From: Gammaproteobacteria bacterium UBA6724
Lineage (GTDB): Bacteria; Pseudomonadota; Gammaproteobacteria; Pseudomonadales; Azotimanducaceae
Assembly: GCA_002454165.1 (NCBI GenBank)
Contig: DKIG01000030.1
Coordinates: 1 to 35,578 of the forward strand
Reading direction: 5' to 3'
DNA length: 35,578 nucleotides
Translations under genes and position numbers: made by a program
Notes under the pieces: generated by a model
Seen by the model: only the letters and a program-made list of their open reading frames with translations
The model's database searches: none
Told to the model about the DNA's origin: nothing
Shown: in pieces, positions 15,945 through 22,802 of the stretch
Layout of the letters: each line of letters begins with the position of its first letter
Numbering within the stretch: position 1 is the stretch's first letter

Positions 15945-16739
15945 ATGCCTGCTCAAAACACTATAACTGACCTGATTCAACTCTTGGCATCTGGAACTAT
16001 CAGGGTGGTTGATTTGACCCGAACCCTGGAAGCCGAGACGCCAATTTTGCAATTGCCTGAGGAGATGGGTTGGGGCAAGTCCTTGCCCTTTTCTCTGGAA
16101 GAAATTTCCCGTTACGACGACCGTGGCCCAGCCTGGTACTGGAATAATCTGAGCTGCGGTGAACATACCGGTACGCATTTTGATGCGCCTATCCATTGGG
16201 TGACGGGGCAGGAGCATGAGCATCACGCCACGGATAGTCTTCCCATTGAGAAATTTGTCGCGCCGGCATTTGTGATTGATGCTGTCGCCGAAGCGGCAGC
16301 AGACCCAGATTTTTTAATGACGGTGGATTTCGTCAAGGCTTGGGAAGCTCAGCATGGGAAAATTACCCCGGGTGCCTGGGTCCTGTATCGCACCGACTGG
16401 TCGAAAAAGACCAGCAATGAAGATTACTTGAATATGGGTGAGGATGGCGGGCACACACCGGGTTGGGATCCGGAAACGGTGAAATTTCTGAGCCAGGAAC
16501 GCGATGTGATTGGCGTCGGTGTTGAGACAGTGGGTACGGATGCCGGCATAGGTCCAACTCAGGAGCCTATGTTTCCATGCCACAATCTGATGCACGGGGC
16601 GAACAGGTGTGGTCTGGCGAGCCTGTGTAATTTGGATCAACTGCCGCCCGCCGGTGCCTTGCTAATTGCCGCGCCTTTGAAAATTAAAAACGGTTCCGGT
16701 AGTCCGCTACGCGTGCTGGCACTGGTACCGGAGCAATAG
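15945..16739 (+). CDS. Cyclase-family (KynB-like) metal-dependent hydrolase
   Basis: A 264-residue member of the cyclase superfamily that includes kynurenine formamidase and isatin hydrolase. The metal-binding motif H-x-G-T-H-x-D-x-P-x-H appears complete as HTGTHFDAPIHW, and the second set of residues (AHHATDS region, later DWSKK and GVGVETVGTDAG) is also in place. These enzymes hydrolyse cyclic amides or N-formyl groups. Start: ATG at 15945 with GGAGG nine bases upstream. It precedes the IorA gene by 19 nt on the same strand, so the product probably works with it, which would fit an indole- or kynurenine-related substrate; that is inference. Confidence 0.85.
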   Translation: MPAQNTITDLIQLLASGTIRVVDLTRTLEAETPILQLPEEMGWGKSLPFSLEEISRYDDRGPAWYWNNLSCGEHTGTHFDAPIHWVTGQEHEHHATDSLPIEKFVAPAFVIDAVAEAAADPDFLMTVDFVKAWEAQHGKITPGAWVLYRTDWSKKTSNEDYLNMGEDGGHTPGWDPETVKFLSQERDVIGVGVETVGTDAGIGPTQEPMFPCHNLMHGANRCGLASLCNLDQLPPAGALLIAAPLKIKNGSGSPLRVLALVPEQ

Positions 16740-16758
16740 GCAAGGGAACTGACTGGTA

Positions 16759-18963
16759 ATGGCCGAGCGATCATTCAAGAAAGAAGTTGAAGCCTTACGC
16801 CGCGGTGCGGGCGAAGAGTTGCGTTGCGAGGGTATCCTCGGCGTGACCAAAGCCCTCCTGCAATCTGGCGTTGCTTATGTTGGTGGTTATCAGGGTGCGC
16901 CTATCTCTCACTTAATGGATGTGCTGGGCGATGCCCAGGACATTCTTGAGGAACTGGATGTGCACTTTGAGTCCAGTGGTAGCGAAGCAACGGCCGCTGC
17001 CATGTTGGCTGCGTCAGTGAATTATCCGCTGCGCGGTGCCGTGACCTGGAAGTCCACAGCAGGCACCAATGTGGCATCGGACGCTCTTGCCAACCTGGCT
17101 TCCAGCGGCGTCACTGGCGGTGCGTTGGTCATTGTAGGTGAAGACTATGGTGAAGGCTCCAGCATTATGCAGGAGCGGTCCCACGCCTTTGCTATGAAGT
17201 CTCAAATCTGGCTACTGGATCCCCGCCCCAATTTACCCATGATTACCGACATGGTGGAAACGGGTTTTGATTTGTCCGAAGCAAGTAACACGCCGGTGAT
17301 GCTGGAACTGCGTATTCGCGCCTGTCATCTGCACGGCAGTTTTGTGGCAAAGGATAACCGGCGCCCGAAGATGACCGTCAGGCAAGCGAAGGCAAGCCCG
17401 ACCCGGGATACCAGTCGCGTCGTCTTACCACCATTCAACTTTCTACATGAAAAGGAAAAAATTGAAGCCAGGTTGCCCGCCGCCATCCAGTTCATCAAAG
17501 AGCGGCAGCTGAATGAATTTTTTGATGGTGATGTCGGGGATATTGGTTTGATCATGCAGGGCGGCCTCTACAATACTGTCATTCGCGCGCTCAATGTCCT
17601 GGGTCTGGCGGACAGCTTTGGTAACTGCCGCCTACCTATCTATGTGATGAATGTGACCTATCCTTACATTGATGAAGAAATTCTGCGTTTCTGCGCCGAC
17701 AAAAAAGCCGTGCTGATGATTGAGGAAGGCCAGCCTGAATATATTGAGCAGGCAATCAGTCATATATTGCGTCGGGCTGAGCTGCCGACCAAACTCTATG
17801 GTAAGGACATCCTACCCATCTACGGAGAGTATCAGGGTGATGTCATCAAGACGGCGATGGAGAAGTTTATTGTGACGGTTGCGCCCAGTGTGTTAGAGGG
17901 CCTGTCACAGAGTGCGGCACAGAAAAAAACATCGGGCGAAACTCAAGTCCTAAACATCTATGAACCCGCCGTTGAGACTAAATCTGTTGAGAGCATAGCC
18001 GTTACCCTTCTGGAAGGAGAAATCCCGCCCCGCCCGGCAGGCTTTTGTGTGGGCTGCCCGGAACGCCCTATTTTCAGCGCGGTAAAACAGGTGCAACAGG
18101 CAATCGGCGATATTCACATGAGTTGTGATATTGGCTGTCATCTGTTTTCCATTTTGCCGCCCTTTGATCTGGGCAACACCACCATGGGTTATGGTCTGGG
18201 TGCGGCGGGCGGTTCGGCATTTAATGTACCCTCCGAGCGACGCAACATCAGCGTCATGGGTGACGGTGGTTTTTGGCACAATGGCTTGACCAGCAGTATC
18301 AGCAACGCCGTGTTCAATCAAAGCGATGATGTTGTGATGATAGTTGACAACAACTATTCAGCGGCGACCGGCGGTCAGGACATCATGTCTTCCCGGGTGG
18401 AACTTGATAATCGCTCTACCCAACATTCAATTGAGAAGGCGGTCAAAGGCGTAGGGGTCACCTGGGTGCGGCAGGTGGATACCTATGATGTCGCTACCAT
18501 GAAAAAGACCCTGCATGAAGCAATGACCAGCCCTCAGCCCGGTCCCAAAGTCATCATTGCCCAGAATGAGTGCATGCTGAATAAGCAGCGACGCGAAAAA
18601 CCTCTGGTGCGTGACAAAATAAAATCTGGCAAACGGCTGGTGCGTGAGCGCTTTTTTGTAGATGCTGACACCTGCACGGGTGATCATGCTTGTATCCGAC
18701 TCTCTGGTTGCCCGTCCTTGACGGTGAAAGAAAACCCCAATCCTTTGAAATCTGATCCGGTGGCATGGGTGGACAATGAGTGCGTGGGCTGTGGTCTCTG
18801 CGGTGAAAACGCTCATACGGCGGTTCTGTGTCCATCATTTGCGAGGACTGATATTATTTTTAATCCCACCCGCCGGGATCGTTTTATCGGCGGCATCCGA
18901 CAAGCGGTAATTGGCTTTTTGCAAAACCGCATTGATCGGCGGCTGGAAAAATATGCTCTCTAG
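16759..18963 (+). CDS. iorA: Indolepyruvate ferredoxin oxidoreductase, alpha subunit
   Basis: The thiamine-diphosphate subunit of an arylpyruvate oxidoreductase, which decarboxylates 2-oxo acids to acyl-CoA and passes electrons to ferredoxin. It is 734 residues, slightly longer than archaeal IorA. The N-terminal half is the pyrimidine-binding domain (GGYQGAPISHLMDVL, HFESSGSEATAAAML). CVGCPERP lies near residue 430, and the ThDP motif GDGGFWHNGLTSS...DNNYSAATGGQ near 500-535. The C-terminus has an iron-sulfur domain (about 635-695) with CVGCGLCGENAHTAVLC as a clear second cluster; the first cluster site reads CTGDHACIRLSGC and has altered spacing, as in other proteobacterial members. The ATG follows AAGGGA at longer than ideal spacing. 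It pairs with the beta gene 55 nt downstream. Confidence 0.92.
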   Translation: MAERSFKKEVEALRRGAGEELRCEGILGVTKALLQSGVAYVGGYQGAPISHLMDVLGDAQDILEELDVHFESSGSEATAAAMLAASVNYPLRGAVTWKSTAGTNVASDALANLASSGVTGGALVIVGEDYGEGSSIMQERSHAFAMKSQIWLLDPRPNLPMITDMVETGFDLSEASNTPVMLELRIRACHLHGSFVAKDNRRPKMTVRQAKASPTRDTSRVVLPPFNFLHEKEKIEARLPAAIQFIKERQLNEFFDGDVGDIGLIMQGGLYNTVIRALNVLGLADSFGNCRLPIYVMNVTYPYIDEEILRFCADKKAVLMIEEGQPEYIEQAISHILRRAELPTKLYGKDILPIYGEYQGDVIKTAMEKFIVTVAPSVLEGLSQSAAQKKTSGETQVLNIYEPAVETKSVESIAVTLLEGEIPPRPAGFCVGCPERPIFSAVKQVQQAIGDIHMSCDIGCHLFSILPPFDLGNTTMGYGLGAAGGSAFNVPSERRNISVMGDGGFWHNGLTSSISNAVFNQSDDVVMIVDNNYSAATGGQDIMSSRVELDNRSTQHSIEKAVKGVGVTWVRQVDTYDVATMKKTLHEAMTSPQPGPKVIIAQNECMLNKQRREKPLVRDKIKSGKRLVRERFFVDADTCTGDHACIRLSGCPSLTVKENPNPLKSDPVAWVDNECVGCGLCGENAHTAVLCPSFARTDIIFNPTRRDRFIGGIRQAVIGFLQNRIDRRLEKYAL

Positions 18964-19018
18964 CCGATGCCAGGAAAGATTATCCGGCGACTCTTTTAGA
19001 ATCTCTATTTGAATAGCC

Positions 19019-20605
19019 ATGTTTGAGTCAAGGGAGCAACCTGTCAAGATCGCCATCTCGGCAATGGGTGGGCAGGGCGGTGGGGTGCTTGCTAGTTGGA
19101 TTCGGGACCTGGCAGAAGCCCAGGGATATCTTGCCCAGTCAACTTCCGTGCCCGGCGTAGCCCAACGTACCGGCGCCACCGTGTATTACCTTGAAATTTT
19201 CCCCGGCGCCGAGACAGAGCGAGTAGGCAGAAAGCCCGTCCTGGGTATGACGCCCATCATCGGCGATGTGGATATTTTGATTGCCGCTGAACTGGTGGAG
19301 GCAGGACGCGCGGTGCAGAAGGGACTCGTCACCCCAGACAAGACTACCCTCATCACCACGACACACCGTGCCTACACCGTGGCTGAAAAACAACATCTGG
19401 GTGATGGCTTGTCGGACAGCACCAAGATTCTGGATGGGATTCGGCAGGTGGCGAAACGCTGTGTCGCTTTTGATATGGAGAAGTTGGCGAATGAACACGA
19501 CTCGGTGATCAGTTCTGCATTATTTGGTGCTCTTGCCGGCGCTGAGGTTCTGCCATTTGGCAAGGCTGATTACGAACAAGCAATTCGTGCCGGCGGCGTC
19601 GCTGTGGAGACCAACCTGGCGGCGTTTAATGCGGCTTACCATCTGGCAGGACAGGGTGGGCTGGAGCCTGCCGTGCCAGAGAAGTCCGATCGGTTGTCGG
19701 TGCCGGAAGCCGCGCGAACCCGGACTGGTAAAATGTTACTGGACAGGGTGCTAACGGAATTTCCCCCCAGCTGCCAAGGAATGATCTGTGAGGGCATGGC
19801 GCAGCTGATTGATTACCAGGATTTTCGATATGCTGAGTTATATCTTGAACGGTTGCGAAGTCTGGTGGCGCAGGAGGCTAGCGAAGACCATGAACTGACC
19901 AGAGAAGTGGCTCGTTATCTTGCCCTCTGGATGGCTTTCCCAGATACCATTCGTGTGGCTGACCAGAAGACCCGCTCTAGCCGCTTCCAGAAAATCCGTG
20001 CCGAGGTGAGAGCCATGGACGAGCAATTGGTTTACCCGGTGGAATATATGCACCCGCGTATTGAAGAATTTTGTGACCTGCTACCGCGGCGGCTGGGCGC
20101 GTTTGTGCTGAGATCCAAAAGATTACGCCGCTTCCTGTCGGTATTTTTTACCAAGGGGCGCAAAATCAAGACGGCGACTATCAGCGGCTACTGTTTGTTA
20201 TATCTCATTGCCAGCCTGCGTTTTATGCGTCGCGCCAGTTATAGATATGCTGTGGAAAATAGTGCGATAGAAGTCTGGCTGGAGCGGATTCATAGCCAGG
20301 CAGGGAAGAATCCTTCCCTCGCCTTGGGGTTGGCGGAGACGGCCTGTTTAATCAAGGGTTATGGTGCCACTCGCGACCGCGGCAGACAGAGATACGAAGC
20401 TATCATGGCCGCCCTGGCAGAGTCGCGCACCCGCCCGACCCGGGAAGATGTCAGGCGCTTGTGGGAGGCGGCCCTGGTGGGAGAGGAGGGGCGTGAATTT
20501 GCGCTCGCCCTGGCCGAGTTTTCATCAGATGCCTCTTTAAAAGATTCCTTAGAAGATTCCTCAGAAGACTCCTTAGAAGGGAAGGGCGCCGATCCTAGGG
20601 TCTAA
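19019..20605 (+). CDS. iorB: Indolepyruvate oxidoreductase, beta subunit, with C-terminal DUF6537-like extension
   Basis: The partner of IorA. The N-terminal part (about 10-200) is the 2-oxoacid oxidoreductase gamma/beta domain, with AISAMGGQGGGVLASWI and STSVPGVAQRTGATVYYLEI. After residue 230 a long helical extension (to about 500) corresponds to the extra domain of the aerobic-proteobacterial type; archaeal beta subunits end near 200 residues. The last 25 residues are a low-complexity acidic tail built from four 12-bp repeats (SLKDSLEDSSEDSLEG). The stop overlaps the convergent RidA gene by 11 bases. The start ATG at 19019 lacks an obvious Shine-Dalgarno. Confidence 0.88.
   Translation: MFESREQPVKIAISAMGGQGGGVLASWIRDLAEAQGYLAQSTSVPGVAQRTGATVYYLEIFPGAETERVGRKPVLGMTPIIGDVDILIAAELVEAGRAVQKGLVTPDKTTLITTTHRAYTVAEKQHLGDGLSDSTKILDGIRQVAKRCVAFDMEKLANEHDSVISSALFGALAGAEVLPFGKADYEQAIRAGGVAVETNLAAFNAAYHLAGQGGLEPAVPEKSDRLSVPEAARTRTGKMLLDRVLTEFPPSCQGMICEGMAQLIDYQDFRYAELYLERLRSLVAQEASEDHELTREVARYLALWMAFPDTIRVADQKTRSSRFQKIRAEVRAMDEQLVYPVEYMHPRIEEFCDLLPRRLGAFVLRSKRLRRFLSVFFTKGRKIKTATISGYCLLYLIASLRFMRRASYRYAVENSAIEVWLERIHSQAGKNPSLALGLAETACLIKGYGATRDRGRQRYEAIMAALAESRTRPTREDVRRLWEAALVGEEGREFALALAEFSSDASLKDSLEDSSEDSLEGKGADPRV
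20534..20581. repeat. 12-bp in-frame tandem repeat at the 3' end of iorB
   Basis: Four 12-bp units (20534-20545, 20546-20557, 20558-20569, 20570-20581) of consensus TCCTTAGAAGAT encode S-L-K-D, S-L-E-D, S-S-E-D and S-L-E-G. They are in frame with the gene and extend its acidic tail. Confidence 0.9.
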
Positions 20606-20996
20606 TGGTCGGGACAATGGCAGTGGTTTCTATTTCGACCTTTGCGCGGTCTTCTATCAAGGCAACTACCTGAACCATAGCCATGACCGGGTAGTGAGCG
20701 CCGATGATTTCACGGTAAACCCGCCCCACCTCCTTTAAGGAACGCAGATACTCTTGCTTGTCGGTGATATACCAGGTCATGCGCGTGATATGGCTCGGCG
20801 AGGCACCAGCAGTCTGCAGGATAGTGATGATATTGAGCAACGTCTGTCGTACCTGAGCGACGAAGTCATCACTGCGGAACTTCCTCTGTTCGTCCCAGCC
20901 AACCTGGCCACCGACGAACACCATTTCCCCCTCAGCCTTGATGCCGTTGGCGTAGCCCTTTGGTGGCATCCAGCCCGCGGGTTGAATAATTTCCAT
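20595..20996 (-). CDS. RidA (YjgF/YER057c/UK114) family protein
   Basis: A 133-residue trimeric-type Rid protein. MVFVGGQVGWDEQ, QTLLNIITILQTAGASPSHITRMTWYITD and the C-terminal KVEIETTAIVP follow the family. In the archetype a catalytic arginine sits in the segment after Y-P (ARSCVEVA); here the segment reads VMAMVQVVAL, so this arginine is replaced and classical imine deaminase activity is doubtful. The start at 20996 is supported by GAGGAG seven bases upstream. It lies 48 nt downstream of the enoyl-CoA hydratase on the same strand, and such Rid members are commonly found next to 2-aminobenzoyl-CoA-type genes. Confidence 0.88.
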   Translation of the reverse strand: MEIIQPAGWMPPKGYANGIKAEGEMVFVGGQVGWDEQRKFRSDDFVAQVRQTLLNIITILQTAGASPSHITRMTWYITDKQEYLRSLKEVGRVYREIIGAHYPVMAMVQVVALIEDRAKVEIETTAIVPTIRP

Positions 20997-21044
20997 CCTG
21001 AGTCTCCTCGGTGAATACAGCTGTGCGACCAGCGTCCAAACTAC

Positions 21045-21875
21045 TCAGTCGCCTTCAAATATCGGCTCTTCCTTGTTCATAAAGGCGGCGAAGGCGCGTT
21101 CAAAATCAGCAGTTTGCATGCAGATTGCCTGGGCCTGGGCTTCGGCGTCAATCGCCTGATCAATGCTCAGGTTCCATTCCTGATGCAACATGGTTTTGGT
21201 GATTCTGTGGGCAAAGCTAGGCCCCTCAACCAGGCTCTGGGCGAGGGCCTGTGTTTGTTCCAGGAGGGATGCCGGAGCACACAAACGATTGAAGAATCCC
21301 CATCTCTCGCCTTCATCCGCTGACATGATGCGCCCCGTGTAGAGGAGGTCGGACGCGCGCCCCTGACCGATGAGCCGCGGCAGTATGGCGCAGGCACCCA
21401 TATCGCAACCGGCAAGCCCGACCCGGGTAAAGAGAAACCCCACCTTGGTTTGCTTGGTGCCATAGCGCAGGTCGCTTGCCATGGCGATGATGGCACCGGC
21501 CCCGACGCAAACGCCGTCTATAGCGGCAAGTATAGGTTGCGGGCAGTGCCGCATCGCCTTGACCAGATCGCCAGTCATCTGGGTGAAGTCCAGCAGGTCG
21601 CGCATATTCATTTTTGTCAGGGGACCAATAATGTCCCGCACATCGCCACCAGAGCAAAAGTTGCCACCAGCACCAGTGATCACTACCGCCTTCACAGGGT
21701 CGGTGTACACCAGGTCGCGAAAGGTATCTCTAAGTTCAGCGTAAGATTCAAAAGTCAGAGGATTCTTGCGCTCTGGGATATTCAGGGTAATCAACGCCAC
21801 CCCGCGGTCAAAGTGCCAGAGAAAATGCTTAGGTGAAAAGTCCTTGGGGTCCAATCCCTTTCCTGCTCCCATCAT
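21045..21875 (-). CDS. Enoyl-CoA hydratase/isomerase family protein
   Basis: A 276-residue crotonase-fold enzyme. The oxyanion-hole segments are GNFCSGGDVRDIIGPL and the second one VCVGAGAIIAMASDLR; GLAGCDMGACAILPRLIGQGRA follows where classical hydratases have the catalytic glutamates. The sequence matches, as I remember them, the hydratases encoded beside fused salicylyl-CoA/2-aminobenzoyl-CoA monooxygenases; probably it hydrates or hydrolyses the dearomatised ring intermediate, but that is inference. The ATG at 21875 is preceded by AGGA eight bases upstream. It is transcribed divergently from the SDR/flavoprotein genes and precedes RidA on its own strand. Confidence 0.9.
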   Translation of the reverse strand: MMGAGKGLDPKDFSPKHFLWHFDRGVALITLNIPERKNPLTFESYAELRDTFRDLVYTDPVKAVVITGAGGNFCSGGDVRDIIGPLTKMNMRDLLDFTQMTGDLVKAMRHCPQPILAAIDGVCVGAGAIIAMASDLRYGTKQTKVGFLFTRVGLAGCDMGACAILPRLIGQGRASDLLYTGRIMSADEGERWGFFNRLCAPASLLEQTQALAQSLVEGPSFAHRITKTMLHQEWNLSIDQAIDAEAQAQAICMQTADFERAFAAFMNKEEPIFEGD

Positions 21876-21959
21876 ATTTCATTCCTGTTCATGGCGCGTG
21901 ACATGAGCGTCACCAGAGCATCAGTTTACCGACAAATACATAACATATAGTATAACATC

Positions 21960-21977
21960 CCATCTATTCAGAGATGG
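21960..21977. promoter_or_regulatory. Inverted repeat in the divergent promoter region of the aromatic module
   Basis: CCATCT (21960-21965) and AGATGG (21972-21977) form a perfect inverted repeat with a six-base spacer, 19 nt before the SDR start. Just upstream are two direct copies of ATAACAT (either side of ATAGT, about 21940-21958) in an A+T-rich stretch that could hold promoters; TTTACC and TAGTAT are 17 nt apart. A regulator of both divergent transcripts could bind here. Confidence 0.35.
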
Positions 21978-21995
21978 TGTATCAATCTCTTTGAG

Positions 21996-22775
21996 ATGAA
22001 CCAGATGTCAGTCGCCTTAGCCGAACAACACATAGTGGTGACTGGTGCCAGCCAGGGCATAGGCGCGGCTATTGCTGATGCGCTGGCGGGGCAGGATGCC
22101 AGGCTCAGCCTGATGGCGCGCCGCCTGCCGCCCTTGCAGGAGAAGGCTTCGCAGTTGCCTCATGCCCAGGCAATATCTGTTGATGTCAGCCAGAGTGATA
22201 GCGTCGCCCAGGCATTCCAACAGGCACGTCAGGGCTTTGGTCCGGTGGATATCCTGGTGAATAGTGCGGGTCAGGTGCATAGCGCGCCGCTTCAGCGTAT
22301 GAATGATGATGACTGGCATCGGATGATTGCGGTGAATCTTGATAGCCTGTTTTATTGTTGTCGCGAGGCGCTTGCTGACATGCGTAAGTCTGGGAGTGGG
22401 CGCATCGTGAACATTGCCAGTACCGCCGCTTTGAAAGGCTATAACTATGTTGCTGCCTACTGCGCCGCCAAGCACGGTGCCCTGGGTTTGACCCGCGCCC
22501 TGGCACTGGAAAATGTGACACAGAAGATTACCGTGAATGCGGTCTGTCCCGGCTACACGGAAACAGAGTTGATACAAAACGCCATACAGACCCTCATGGA
22601 AAAGACCGGTCGCGATGCGGCTTGCGCCCGGGCAGAGTTCACTCGGAGCAATCCCCAGGGGCGGTTGATAGACCCGGCAGAAGTCGCCGCTACTGTGGTT
22701 TGGCTATGTTCACCAGAGGCAGGCTCTATCACCGGTCAGGCTATTGCCGTGGCGGGTGGAGAGGTGATGCACTGA
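21996..22775 (+). CDS. SDR family NAD(P)-dependent dehydrogenase
   Basis: A classical short-chain dehydrogenase, 259 residues. The nucleotide motif is TGASQGIG (16-23), the structural motif NSAG, and the catalytic residues S142 (NIASTAAL), Y155 and K159 (YCAAK). The C-terminal VWLCSPEAGSITGQAIAVAGG is typical of FabG-like and 3-hydroxyacyl-CoA dehydrogenases. It probably oxidises the hydroxyacyl-CoA product of the divergent enoyl-CoA hydratase. Two in-frame ATGs (21996 and 22005) are possible; neither has a strong Shine-Dalgarno. The fused flavoprotein starts 27 nt downstream. Confidence 0.9.
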   Translation: MNQMSVALAEQHIVVTGASQGIGAAIADALAGQDARLSLMARRLPPLQEKASQLPHAQAISVDVSQSDSVAQAFQQARQGFGPVDILVNSAGQVHSAPLQRMNDDDWHRMIAVNLDSLFYCCREALADMRKSGSGRIVNIASTAALKGYNYVAAYCAAKHGALGLTRALALENVTQKITVNAVCPGYTETELIQNAIQTLMEKTGRDAACARAEFTRSNPQGRLIDPAEVAATVVWLCSPEAGSITGQAIAVAGGEVMH

Positions 22776-22802
22776 GCCGATGAACTAGAGGAAAGCACAG
22801 CA

